Shown here piece after piece: positions 1 through 6,522 of a stretch of DNA of 34,229 nucleotides. Position numbers and translations under genes: made by a program. Position 1 is the first letter of the stretch; each line of letters begins with the position of its first letter. The notes beneath the pieces were generated by a model that did not search any database, was not told where the DNA came from, and worked only from the letters and a program-made list of their open reading frames with translations. The stretch is from SFEL01 sp963640685 (lineage in GTDB: Bacteria > Bacillota > Clostridia > Christensenellales > CAG-138). The DNA lies in assembly GCA_963640685.1 (NCBI GenBank), contig CAVIAA010000023.1, positions 1-34,229 of the forward strand, read 5' to 3'.

Positions 1-90
1 ATCCCATCTCTAGCCCCGGATTTTGAGGTCAAATCAGGACAAATTACTTCAAATTCGGACAAACATAATCAGCGCATTTAGATATAAGAA

Positions 91-120
91 AACCCCGGAA
101 AGTGTTGATTTTCCGGGGTT
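91..120 (-). terminator. rho-independent terminator of rplM-rpsI
   Basis: An 11-bp perfect inverted repeat (91-101 with 110-120, loop 102-109) lies 34 bases after the rpsI stop codon. Read on the minus strand the GC-rich stem is followed by a T-rich run, the usual intrinsic terminator layout. The plus strand also has five Ts after the stem, so it may act in both directions. Bases 1-90 show no gene that I can support. Confidence 0.85.
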
Positions 121-153
121 TTTCGAAGTTTTCGATTGTAAAATCGTGCCTGA

Positions 154-549
154 TTATCTCTTGGAGAACTGCGGAGCACGACGTGCAGCTTTGAGGCCGT
201 ACTTCTTCCTCTCCTTCATTCTGGGGTCACGGGTCAGGAAGCCGGCCTTCTTGAGAGCACCGCGGAGCTCGGAATCCGCAGTGATGAGGGCGCGGGAGAT
301 GCCGTGACGGATCGCACCTGCCTGACCGGTATAGCCGCCGCCGTGAACGTTGACCTTCACGTCGAACTTGCCAAGGGTATTGGTCAGCGCAAGAGGAGCG
401 CGAACAATCATCTTAAGGGTCTCGTAGCCGAAGTAATCCTCGACATCGCGGCCGTTGATGGTAATAACACCGGTTCCGGGAATAAGGCGAACGCGGGCAA
501 TGGACTTTTTACGCCTGCCGGTACCAAGATACTGAGTAGTGGCTGCCAT
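154..549 (-). CDS. rpsI: 30S ribosomal protein S9
   Basis: Encodes S9 (uS9), a small-subunit protein whose C-terminal tail reaches the P-site tRNA. The 131-residue product has the family N-terminal stretch with GTGRRKKSIARVRL (about residues 10-23), the GGGYTGQAGAIRHGI segment near 70-84 and the canonical basic end APQFSKR. Length is normal for bacterial S9. The ATG at 549 is preceded by a good ribosome binding site (AAGGAGG on the minus strand), and the gene follows rplM by 17 bases, the standard rplM-rpsI operon. Function is known from the family; nothing unusual is seen. It marks the chromosomal side of the window. Confidence 0.98.
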   Translation of the reverse strand: MAATTQYLGTGRRKKSIARVRLIPGTGVITINGRDVEDYFGYETLKMIVRAPLALTNTLGKFDVKVNVHGGGYTGQAGAIRHGISRALITADSELRGALKKAGFLTRDPRMKERKKYGLKAARRAPQFSKR

Positions 550-566
550 TTCTTAGTTCCTCCTTA

Positions 567-998
567 TTACTTGAGCACCAGAGTCTCGGGCTTCTGGGCT
601 GCGTTCTTGTGCTCGGGGCCAGCATAAATGCGAACCTTCTTGAGCATCTGACGGCCAAGGGAACCCTTGGGCATCATCAGACGGATGGCTTCATATACGG
701 CGAACTCGGGCTTCTTATCCATAAGCTGACGGTAGGTGAGCTCCTTGAGTCCTCCGGGATAACCGGTATGATGATAATACTTCTTTTTATCCAGCTTGTT
801 GCCGGTGAGAACGACCTTGTCCGCATTGACGATGATCACATGATCGCCGGTGTCAACGTGGGGGGTATATATGGGCTTATTCTTACCGCGAAGTATAGCG
901 GCTACCTGAGAAGCGAGACGGCCAAGTACCATGCCCTCTGCATCTACAACGTACCACTTGCGTTCTACGGTTTCGCCTTTTGCCATATAGGTATTCAT
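567..998 (-). CDS. rplM: 50S ribosomal protein L13
   Basis: Encodes L13 (uL13), an early-assembling large-subunit protein. The 143 residues show the family pattern: RKWYVVDAEGMVLGRLAS near 14-31, the TGDHVIIVNADKV segment near 50-62, YYHHTGYPGG near 74-83 and MPKGSLGRQMLKK near 109-121. The chosen ATG at 998 has AGGAGG just upstream; a second ATG four codons in is possible because homologues often start close to it. It is the first gene of the rplM-rpsI operon and is read away from the phage region. Confidence 0.98.
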   Translation of the reverse strand: MNTYMAKGETVERKWYVVDAEGMVLGRLASQVAAILRGKNKPIYTPHVDTGDHVIIVNADKVVLTGNKLDKKKYYHHTGYPGGLKELTYRQLMDKKPEFAVYEAIRLMMPKGSLGRQMLKKVRIYAGPEHKNAAQKPETLVLK

Positions 999-1114
999 GG
1001 CTAAACCTCCTGAGTAGTAATAAATAGATTGTTGCCGCGTTCAATCAGAACCCATGCGCTGCGTGCCGGGGCTGTGGCCGCAGAAACACCTATCCTACCA
1101 AACGCACATCTGCT

Positions 1115-1143
1115 ATTGTAACCAAGTTTTCCCTTTGTGTCAA
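1115..1143 (-). promoter_or_regulatory. sigma-A promoter of rplM-rpsI
   Basis: On the minus strand a perfect TTGACA (1138-1143) is separated by 17 bases from TACAAT (1115-1120). Transcription would start near 1108, leaving a leader of about 110 bases before rplM. In Firmicutes this operon often carries an autoregulatory L13 leader RNA; the length and GC-rich inverted segments fit, but I could not confirm the fold, so the leader is only a suggestion. Confidence 0.85.
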
Positions 1144-1187
1144 GGGTAAAAACGCCTTATTCCAAGGATCGCGAATTGTAACATAGA

Positions 1188-1216
1188 GTGCAAATAAGAT
1201 AAATGCTTATTTACAC
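1188..1216. promoter_or_regulatory. 11-bp inverted repeat upstream of first phage gene (possible operator)
   Basis: GTGCAAATAAG (1188-1198) is matched by CTTATTTACAC (1206-1216) with 10 of 11 pairs and a 7-base loop. It lies between the divergent rplM promoter and the first phage gene at 1246. It has no clean T-run after it, and the size and symmetry fit a binding site for a dimeric regulator, perhaps the adjacent HTH protein. This role is inference. A weak TTGTAA at 1176-1181 could be a -35, but I see no convincing -10. Confidence 0.45.
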
Positions 1217-1245
1217 CCTATTTTTGTATAAAGGAGGCAGAAAAA

Positions 1246-1500
1246 GTGAAGTACAAACTCCTGACATATGACGAGCGACGCCAGATTGAGCGGCTGTATG
1301 CTCAGGGTGACAGGATTGAGGACATCAGTTTCTTCCTGCGCAAGAGCCAGACGTGTATCCGTAAGGAACTCGCCAAGGGCTGCACCGGCCAGCTGGACGC
1401 GAACCAGCGCCCGGGATACAGCGCCACAATCGGGCAGCGCGTCACCAATGAGAACGTGCGCCGTAGGGGGAGACGGCGCACAGCGGAGGCAAAATCATGA
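1246..1500 (+). CDS. IS30-type helix-turn-helix DNA-binding protein
   Basis: An 84-residue basic protein. The N-terminal 45 residues (LLTYDERRQIERLYAQGDRI...) match the HTH_38 domain found at the N-terminus of IS30 transposases: a first helix after YDERRQIERLY, then a second and recognition helix around DISFFLRKSQTCIRKEL. No DDE catalytic domain follows, so it is not a transposase but a stand-alone DNA-binding protein of a kind common in Firmicute phages. The tail (RRRGRRR) is strongly basic. GTG start chosen for the AAGGAGG nine bases upstream. It is the first phage gene and overlaps the next by ATGA. Likely a regulator of the early region, possibly acting at the inverted repeat at 1188-1216 (inference). 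Confidence 0.8.
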   Translation: MKYKLLTYDERRQIERLYAQGDRIEDISFFLRKSQTCIRKELAKGCTGQLDANQRPGYSATIGQRVTNENVRRRGRRRTAEAKS

Positions 1501-1667
1501 AATACCGCTGGAACGTCAAGACCTTTGCCCGCAACGTTATCGTTCCTCTCCAATTTATCACAGGCTTTTTAATAGTCCTTTGCGCCCCCGGCATTTCCAA
1601 CCTCGGACAAGCCGCTTTTCTGAGCGGCACCGGTTTACTCCTGATATGCGGCGCAATGGCACTTTAG
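1497..1667 (+). CDS. small two-segment membrane protein
   Basis: A 56-residue ORF that overlaps the preceding stop codon by ATGA, typical of translational coupling. The sequence has a basic N-terminus (MKYRWNVKTFARN), then two hydrophobic stretches at about residues 14-30 and 38-56, so it probably sits in the membrane with both ends on the cytoplasmic side. No own strong ribosome binding site is seen except AGCGGAGG at 1482-1489. I do not recognise a family. Small membrane proteins next to phage early regulators sometimes serve in exclusion or replication anchoring, but nothing here shows this. Confidence 0.6.
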   Translation: MKYRWNVKTFARNVIVPLQFITGFLIVLCAPGISNLGQAAFLSGTGLLLICGAMAL

Positions 1668-1687
1668 CAACAGCAAAGGAGGCAGAT

Positions 1688-2044
1688 ATGCTACACGTCA
1701 AAGAGTTCCGCGAAGAGCGCGGTATCTACGCCAGTCAGGTCGTAGACGTGATACGCGAGCGGTATCCGGGCTACGACAAGTATCTCAATTCCAAGGTCGA
1801 GAACCCCGAAAAGTACGGGGTTCGCCTCGTCAACGATGCCGAACAGATGTTAGAGGACGCATTTCAAAGGACACTCTCAGCGCCCCGCAGACCCGACCGC
1901 CGCCGATTGCCTTCCCGTATCCAGTGCAGGCTATCCAAGACGGTATTTGAGCAGTTGCAACAGGCTTTCCGCGCTGCCGGCTTTGATACCATGCAGGCCG
2001 GTATGCAGCACCTGATAACCAGCTATCTCGAAAGGAGGGAATAG
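1688..2044 (+). CDS. phage early protein with ribbon-helix-helix-like C-terminus
   Basis: 118 residues, ATG chosen for the AAAGGAGG just upstream; the reading frame is open further upstream but that part overlaps the HTH gene and has no start signal. The N-terminal half (VKEFREERGIYASQVVDVIR, then ERYPGYDKYLNSKVENPEKYG) resembles small hypothetical proteins seen in replication cassettes of clostridial phages. The C-terminal half (from residue about 78) has a short strand (RIQCRLSK) followed by two helices, the layout of a ribbon-helix-helix DNA-binding fold; this is inference from pattern only. Tightly placed between the membrane protein gene and the small zinc-ribbon gene. Confidence 0.7.
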   Translation: MLHVKEFREERGIYASQVVDVIRERYPGYDKYLNSKVENPEKYGVRLVNDAEQMLEDAFQRTLSAPRRPDRRRLPSRIQCRLSKTVFEQLQQAFRAAGFDTMQAGMQHLITSYLERRE

Positions 2045-2200
2045 ATGAAATATATAATTTGCCCATGCTGCGGCGCAACGCTTGACCCCGGCGAACGCTG
2101 TGACTGCGAACGCGATGACAACCGGGACACCGAGAACGATAAGGAGGCAACAAATGGAGCAGTTAAACGAAAGCACCAGCATGATAACAGTGCTGCCTGA
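2045..2200 (+). CDS. small zinc-ribbon-like protein
   Basis: A 51-residue ORF starting one base after the previous stop codon, with AAAGGAGGGAAT upstream. The start reads MKYIICPCCGATLDPGERCDC, with a CPCCG knuckle at residues 6-10 and a second Cys pair at 19 and 21, the form of a minimal zinc ribbon. The rest is charged and probably disordered. Its last 47 bases overlap the next gene in another frame. Such small Cys-rich proteins are frequent in Firmicute phage early operons; function is unknown. Confidence 0.65.
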   Translation: MKYIICPCCGATLDPGERCDCERDDNRDTENDKEATNGAVKRKHQHDNSAA

Positions 2201-2936
2201 TGACATCGCCAATTACGATGTCGATGCAATCATCGTAATGGCGGAACGGGCGGACAAGCTCGTCGCCGCCCTCAATAAGATGATGATGGCAGCCATCAAA
2301 ATCACCACCGCCCACGACTGGGTAATCATCGGCGGCAAGCCGTATTTGCAGGAGAGCGGCGCAACGAAGGTTGCGAGGCTATTCGGAATAGGCTGGCGAA
2401 TCCTCGACGTGCAGCGCGAGCTTGATGAAGGATACCCTTCCTTCACCTATCGCATGGTGTTCCGCATGGGGAACACAGAAATCGAGTGCGACGGCTCGCG
2501 TTCGGGCAGGGACGAGTTTTTCACAGGTCAAGCAACATTGCGGGACGGTTCGGCAAATCCCAAACACAAAGGCCCCGACCAGATAGACGCGAACGACGTC
2601 AAGAAATCCGCATACACCAACTGCCTGAACAACGGCATCAAGCGCCTGCTCCCCGGTCTTCGCAACATCGACATGGAAACCCTCGATAGAGGCGGCGTTA
2701 ACACTCAGAAGCTGACCGGCTATACCTTCAAGGAGGGCAGCAGAGGCGGCACCGGCAGGAGCGCAGCGGCTACCGGCCTCACCTGCACCGCGTGCGGCGC
2801 GGCTGTCACGCAGGCCGAAGCAAGTTACTCCGAAGGCCGGTTTGGCAAACGGCTGTGCCGCAAATGCCAGAAGAATCCTCCCGCACCGGCACCGGAGGTT
2901 GAGGACGACTACATGCCCCCGGAGGAGCCGCAATGA
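2154..2936 (+). CDS. possible phage single-strand annealing (Rad52/ERF-like) protein with zinc finger
   Basis: 260 residues; the ATG at 2154 is chosen for AAGGAGG eight bases upstream, instead of upstream in-frame ATGs that overlap the zinc-ribbon gene. The middle contains DWVIIGGKPYLQESGATKVA (about 55-74) and DANDVKKSAYTNCLNNGIKR (about 145-164), which is the kind of mixed strand region followed by a helical segment seen in Rad52/ERF-type annealing proteins. The C-terminal part has a CxxC (211, 214) and a second CxxC (235, 238), a probable zinc finger, followed by a Pro/Glu-rich tail. The next-but-one gene is a Cas4/RecB-like nuclease, and phages often pair an annealing protein with an exonuclease. 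The annealing assignment is inference; family membership would need a profile search. Confidence 0.5.
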   Translation: MEQLNESTSMITVLPDDIANYDVDAIIVMAERADKLVAALNKMMMAAIKITTAHDWVIIGGKPYLQESGATKVARLFGIGWRILDVQRELDEGYPSFTYRMVFRMGNTEIECDGSRSGRDEFFTGQATLRDGSANPKHKGPDQIDANDVKKSAYTNCLNNGIKRLLPGLRNIDMETLDRGGVNTQKLTGYTFKEGSRGGTGRSAAATGLTCTACGAAVTQAEASYSEGRFGKRLCRKCQKNPPAPAPEVEDDYMPPEEPQ

Positions 2937-3178
2937 TGAACGATACCGCAGTAAGACAGCTCATAGCCATTCAAAAGACCCTGCATAACTGGAATGACAA
3001 GTATAACAACGGCGAGAAGATTATTATGACCGTCAACGGCGGGTATGCCAGCGCGTACAACGCCACATCCTGCAAGGTTGTCCCTGACGGCGAAAGCCCG
3101 AGGAAATACGCCCATGAGCACGGCGTAGACATCGTAATTTTTGACCGCAATTATGAGGAGGCAAAAAACATATGCTGA
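2933..3178 (+). CDS. hypothetical phage protein
   Basis: 81 residues. Two adjacent ATG codons (2933 and 2936); the first overlaps the previous stop as ATGA, and GGAGGAG lies upstream. The product is soluble and mixed in composition (QLIAIQKTLHNWNDKYNNGE near the N-terminus, DIVIFDRNYEEAKN near the C-terminus). I do not recognise a family. It sits between the annealing-like protein and the nuclease and overlaps the nuclease start by seven bases, so it is translated with the recombination genes. Confidence 0.65.
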   Translation: MMNDTAVRQLIAIQKTLHNWNDKYNNGEKIIMTVNGGYASAYNATSCKVVPDGESPRKYAHEHGVDIVIFDRNYEEAKNIC

Positions 3179-4101
3179 GCGCACAATCAATTCAATCCGC
3201 CATTCGCAGTGAAGTGGAGAGCCGTATCAAGGTCTACCCCTGCAACAATCTCAGAGCATCCAACATAGGCCACCCCTGCGAGAGGTATCTCTATCTGCTC
3301 ATCCGTCATTGGGACGAGCAGGAGCCGCACAACTACGGCCTTCAGAACATATTCGACCTCGGCAATTCCATTGAAGAATACACCATCAACAAACTCAAGG
3401 CCGCAGGCTTTGAAGTAATCACTCCCACGCAGCGCAGCTGGAAGGTGGAAAACCCGCTTATCACAGGCCGTGAGGATATCCGCATCAAGGACCCCGAGAC
3501 GGGCGAGCTGTTTCCGGCAGAAATCAAGGGACTTTCCCCCTTTGAGTGGGCAAAGCTCAACAGCGTCGAGGATTTCTATGCCTCGAAGAAGCACTATGTG
3601 CGAGCCTATCCCTCCCAGCTCCTTGTGTACATGTGGAAATTCGAAAAGGAAAAGGGCTTTTTCGTTCTGACGAACAAGCTCACCGGCGAAATCAAAATCA
3701 TCGAAGTGCCGTTTGACTGGGATAGAGCGGACGCAATGCTCCGCAAGGGCGAGCGGGTATACGCCGCCCTGAGCGACCCTACCGGCAAGACGCTGCCCCC
3801 GGCCTGCCCGGACATAACCGTGTGTGAGGAGTGCCCCATGAAGCACATATGCCCCGCAGATCACTCCCGCATAGAGGCAGAGATAGACGACGGCGAGCTG
3901 GAAAGCCTCATACTCCAGAAGGAGGCGCTGGCGCCGCAGTACAAGGCGTATAACGAGCTGTCAGACCAGATAAAAGCCTGCATGGGCGACCGCGAGAAGG
4001 TCGTCACCGAGACGCACCTCGTGCAGGTCAAGACCATCGAAAAGAAGGCATACCAGGTATCGGCACGGACTGAGCGCCGCATCAACATATCAAAGCTGTA
4101 A
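3172..4101 (+). CDS. Cas4/RecB-like PD-(D/E)XK exonuclease
   Basis: 309 residues. The nuclease core is visible: Asp102 in GREDIRI, the E-x-K of AEIKG (Glu117, Lys119) and a later YPSQLLVYMW helix with Gln149, matching the PD-(D/E)XK arrangement of the RecB/Cas4 family. Cys36 (GHPCERYLY) together with a C-terminal cluster of Cys212, 218, 221 and 227 fits the iron-sulfur cluster of Cas4-type enzymes. In phages such enzymes act in DNA recombination or end processing, not in CRISPR adaptation; no cas genes or arrays are present here. The ATG has GAGGAGGCA upstream and overlaps the previous gene. The C-terminal 70 residues are a helical extension of unknown role. Confidence 0.85.
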   Translation: MLSAQSIQSAIRSEVESRIKVYPCNNLRASNIGHPCERYLYLLIRHWDEQEPHNYGLQNIFDLGNSIEEYTINKLKAAGFEVITPTQRSWKVENPLITGREDIRIKDPETGELFPAEIKGLSPFEWAKLNSVEDFYASKKHYVRAYPSQLLVYMWKFEKEKGFFVLTNKLTGEIKIIEVPFDWDRADAMLRKGERVYAALSDPTGKTLPPACPDITVCEECPMKHICPADHSRIEAEIDDGELESLILQKEALAPQYKAYNELSDQIKACMGDREKVVTETHLVQVKTIEKKAYQVSARTERRINISKL

Positions 4102-4111
4102 GGAGGACACC

Positions 4112-4393
4112 ATGTACAAAATCACCATTAAGGGCGAAAAAGGATTCAAGAAGCAGTTCAAATGTGAGGGCTTCACTCTAATCGCTTTAGAAGAAACGGT
4201 AGCCAGCTGTGCATCACTCTACCCGGTCGAGACCGATTTTAAGAAGATATTCGGGATATTAGTCGCGCTGGAAAAGACTAAACGGGACCTTGTCGAAGCA
4301 GCCCACACTTCTCCCGATGAAGTGTTGGAAAAGGTTTCCGAAATGGTAAAGCAGCTGCCCGACACAGAGGCCGAAAGCCAATCCGCTGAATAA
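4112..4393 (+). CDS. hypothetical phage protein
   Basis: 93 residues with ATG ten bases after the nuclease stop and AAGGAGG upstream. The start (YKITIKGEKGFKKQFKCEGF) looks like a beta hairpin and the rest is helical with an acidic end. No family recognised. It closes the recombination group and is followed by a GC-rich hairpin. Confidence 0.65.
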   Translation: MYKITIKGEKGFKKQFKCEGFTLIALEETVASCASLYPVETDFKKIFGILVALEKTKRDLVEAAHTSPDEVLEKVSEMVKQLPDTEAESQSAE

Positions 4394-4403
4394 GCTCCCT
4401 ATT

Positions 4404-4426
4404 GGGGCAGGCTGATACCCTGCCCC
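4404..4426 (+). other. 8-bp GC-rich hairpin between early genes
   Basis: GGGGCAGG (4404-4411) pairs perfectly with CCTGCCCC (4419-4426) around a 7-base loop. There is no T-run after it, so a classical terminator is unlikely; it may be an RNA processing or pausing structure before the replication initiator gene. Confidence 0.5.
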
Positions 4427-4451
4427 GTGCAGACATTAGCGAGGTGATAAC

Positions 4452-5303
4452 ATGGCATGGATAGAGCTGCACGATACGCTGCCCGACCACAAGAAGGTTT
4501 TGGCGGTTGCAACCGCCCTGAAAGCGGATAAAGACCTCATAGTCGGTAAATTGGTCAGGCTGTGGGTATGGGCGCTAAATAACCGCGAGGATGGGCGTTT
4601 CAGCGAGCAGGACATAGATACCATCGCCGAGATAATGCGGTTCAGGGGCAAGCCGCAGAAGCTCATTGCCGCATTACTCGATGCACGGCTCCTCGATTAT
4701 GACGGTTGCAACTATAAGATTCACGATTGGGACGAGCGCGTGGGTATGCTGCTTGCAAAGCGTGAGGTGTCACGCTCACAGGCGCGTGACAGGCAGCGCA
4801 AAAAGCGTGACCGGCAGCGTGACATTTCCGACACCTGTCACGCAGATGTCACGCGTGACAAAACCGAATGTCACGCGGTTACCGTACCTAAACCGTACCA
4901 TATAGATGATGAGGATGAAGAGGATGATGATACCGCGCGTGTGTACGCGGAAGCCGAGCATACCGTCGCAGCGACATACCGTGCCGCCTTCGGGCGGGAC
5001 GCCACCACTGCCGAGATAGCCGCCATATCCCGCATAGCCGTCCTCAACGGCAAGACGCCCATCATCGGCCACGCGATAGAGCTTGCGGCGGCATACGGGG
5101 CAAAATCCGTGGCAACGTATGTCGCAAAGATAGTCAAGGACTGGGTGTACTACTGCGTCGATAGCCCTGATGAGCTGGGCGAATACGATTACCTGCAAGA
5201 CTGCGCCCAAGGCCGGCTTGATAGCGGCGCAATAGACCGGCAGGAGGCACTTGACCGATTGCAGGCTCACCGTGAGCGCAAGATGCAGCAGGGGGACGCA
5301 TAA
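4452..5303 (+). CDS. DnaD-like phage replication initiator
   Basis: 283 residues. The N-terminal part (1-100, MAWIELHDTLPDHKKV..., with KLVRLWVWALNNREDGRFS and IHDWDERVG) matches the phage replisome-organizer N-terminal winged-helix domain. A basic and then very acidic linker (about 105-160, ending in a run of Asp/Glu) leads to a helical C-terminal domain (about 165-240, TYVAKIVKDWVYYCV) that fits DnaD/DnaB_2. Such proteins bind the phage origin and recruit host helicase loader and helicase. The linker is encoded by DNA packed with eight iterons (4768-4876), so the origin is probably inside this gene, as in lambda O. ATG chosen with GAGGTGAT upstream. Confidence 0.85.
   Translation: MAWIELHDTLPDHKKVLAVATALKADKDLIVGKLVRLWVWALNNREDGRFSEQDIDTIAEIMRFRGKPQKLIAALLDARLLDYDGCNYKIHDWDERVGMLLAKREVSRSQARDRQRKKRDRQRDISDTCHADVTRDKTECHAVTVPKPYHIDDEDEEDDDTARVYAEAEHTVAATYRAAFGRDATTAEIAAISRIAVLNGKTPIIGHAIELAAAYGAKSVATYVAKIVKDWVYYCVDSPDELGEYDYLQDCAQGRLDSGAIDRQEALDRLQAHRERKMQQGDA
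4768..4876. repeat. iteron cluster, probable phage replication origin
   Basis: The 8-mer TGTCACGC or its complement GCGTGACA occurs at 4768, 4784, 4817, 4836, 4847, 4853 and 4869, plus one copy with a single mismatch at 4805. Copies at 4847 and 4853 overlap to form the perfect 14-bp palindrome TGTCACGCGTGACA. All lie in the linker-coding part of the initiator gene. A purine-rich stretch (about 4903-4931) follows. Repeated sites inside the initiator gene followed by a strand-biased tract are the layout of lambdoid origins; origin function is inferred. Confidence 0.75.
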
Positions 5304-5539
5304 TGCCCAACTACGCCAACGCCACGCGGATAATCTGCCCGTACTACCGGCGGGAGACACACACGTCCATAACGTGTGAGGGGCTGAGCGCAGGGACAAC
5401 AAACATCACCAGATTTGTGGACAAAGGGCAAAAACGGCGGCACCAGATACAGTGCTGTGAGCGATATTGCTACGCAAAGACCTGTGCCTATGCCGCCCTG
5501 CTCGAAAAATCATACGCCAAGGAGGACAAGAAAAGATGA
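5303..5539 (+). CDS. Cys-rich hypothetical phage protein
   Basis: 78 residues, start overlapping the initiator stop (TAATG). Eight cysteines, including CPYY near residue 12 and a CCERYCYAKTC cluster near 51-61, suggest a metal-binding fold. Similar small proteins with a CPYY...ITCEG pattern are common in Firmicute phage replication regions, but their role is not known. Ends in a Lys-rich tail and overlaps the next start by ATGA. Confidence 0.7.
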   Translation: MPNYANATRIICPYYRRETHTSITCEGLSAGTTNITRFVDKGQKRRHQIQCCERYCYAKTCAYAALLEKSYAKEDKKR

Positions 5540-5724
5540 CAATGCTAAGATGCCGCCCGTGCGCCGAGGCTGAACGGCGGGAAAATCCCCGTCTCCGGCT
5601 GCTTCGGCCTGCGGGAGTAAACGAAAAGATTACCTGCCCCGTCTGCGGGCGCAGGCGGTACGGCTGGGAGTGCGGTTACAGGGAGGACGAGCCATGCAGC
5701 ACTACGAAGAAAACGAGCAGATAG
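5536..5724 (+). CDS. small double-CxxC zinc-ribbon protein
   Basis: 62 residues. The ATG at 5536 overlaps the previous stop (ATGA) and lies about ten bases after AAGGAGG; another ATG two codons later is possible. CRPC near residues 6-9 and CPVC near 36-39, with a later Cys in GWECGY, suggest one zinc ribbon. The 3' end overlaps the VRR-NUC gene by 31 bases. No function can be given. Confidence 0.6.
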   Translation: MTMLRCRPCAEAERRENPRLRLLRPAGVNEKITCPVCGRRRYGWECGYREDEPCSTTKKTSR

Positions 5725-6080
5725 CCCTGTTCCGCTGGGCTGCCTACGAAAAGGCGGCATATCCCGAGCTCGAATACATGTACCACATACCCAACGGCGG
5801 CGCGAGGGATAAGGTCACCGGCGGCAAGCTCAAGGCAGCAGGCGTTAAGGCCGGTGTGCCGGATATATGTTTGCCGCTCCCCTGCGAACGTTACGCCGGG
5901 CTCTATATAGAGCTCAAGGTCGGAAAGAACAAGCCTCAGCCCAATCAAGTGCGCTGGCTGGATGCACTCAACCGAAACGGCTACCTCGCCGTCGTGTGCT
6001 ACGGCTACGAGGAGGCCATGAAAACCATAGTCGAGTATATCAATCTCGTCAGAAATGGCAGCACAGGAGGCGCAAAGTGA
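5694..6080 (+). CDS. VRR-NUC domain nuclease
   Basis: 128 residues forming a single VRR-NUC domain, a PD-(D/E)XK nuclease class found stand-alone in many phages. Seen motifs: HIPNGG (31-36), GVPDI with Pro56 and Asp57, IELKVGKNKPQPNQ with Glu73, Lys75 and Gln85, then a terminal helix. Family members cut branched or Holliday-like DNA. ATG at 5694 chosen because GGGAGGACGA precedes it; an in-frame upstream ATG at 5670 lacks such a site. The stop overlaps the GTG of the next gene. Confidence 0.88.
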   Translation: MQHYEENEQIALFRWAAYEKAAYPELEYMYHIPNGGARDKVTGGKLKAAGVKAGVPDICLPLPCERYAGLYIELKVGKNKPQPNQVRWLDALNRNGYLAVVCYGYEEAMKTIVEYINLVRNGSTGGAK

Positions 6081-6370
6081 CACCGAAGGAAATGAAGGAT
6101 ATAGTCTGCCATGCCGTTACAGCATACGGCGTTTCGAACCAGCTTGTTGTGGCCATCGAGGAATGCGCAGAACTGCAAAAAGAGCTGACGAAGGCACTAC
6201 GGCAAACGCCCGACAAGAGGCACATCACAGAGGAAATGGCTGATGTACAAATCATGCTTTGGCAACTCAGCTATATTCTCGGTACAAATACCGATATGCA
6301 AACATGGATAGAGCAGAAGCTCAGACGGCTTAATGAGCGGATAGCCCAAGTGGAAACGAAAAGCCTATGA
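6077..6370 (+). CDS. MazG-like nucleotide pyrophosphohydrolase
   Basis: 97 residues from a GTG start that overlaps the VRR-NUC stop, with CAGGAGG upstream. The metal-binding signature of the all-alpha NTP pyrophosphohydrolases is clear: EECAEL (Glu29, Glu32) and, 20 residues later, EEMADV (Glu53, Asp56). MazG-type enzymes hydrolyse NTPs or dNTPs to monophosphates; phage versions may lower alarmone levels or clean the dNTP pool. The substrate cannot be read from the sequence. Confidence 0.85.
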   Translation: MTPKEMKDIVCHAVTAYGVSNQLVVAIEECAELQKELTKALRQTPDKRHITEEMADVQIMLWQLSYILGTNTDMQTWIEQKLRRLNERIAQVETKSL

Positions 6371-6522
6371 CTCGTCGTGAACAGATAATGGAGTGTGCCG
6401 AGGCCATGGAACAAGGCATGGCGCAAACCCAAATTACCCGCGACATTTGGCAAAACAACCTGATTTGGTGGATGTGCAAGGCGATTAAATTATTACTTGA
6501 AGAAAGGATAAACACACAATGA
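6367..6522 (+). CDS. small hypothetical protein
   Basis: 51 residues, start overlapping the MazG-like stop by ATGA and its own stop overlapping the next start by ATGA, so it is almost surely translated with its neighbours. Mostly helical; the centre has QNNLIWWMCKAIKLLLEER, an amphipathic stretch. No family recognised. Confidence 0.6.
   Translation: MTRREQIMECAEAMEQGMAQTQITRDIWQNNLIWWMCKAIKLLLEERINTQ

Noticed and set aside
1246..1500. IS30 transposase fragment
   Set aside because: Only the HTH part is present, but it is a complete small gene with its own ribosome binding site in an operon, with no terminal repeats of an insertion sequence.
3172..4101. CRISPR-associated Cas4
   Set aside because: No CRISPR repeats or other cas genes; the context is a phage recombination cassette.
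4903..4931. Simple-sequence tract GATGAT/GAGGAT
   Set aside because: Explained by coding for the Asp/Glu run of the initiator; kept only as a possible part of the origin.
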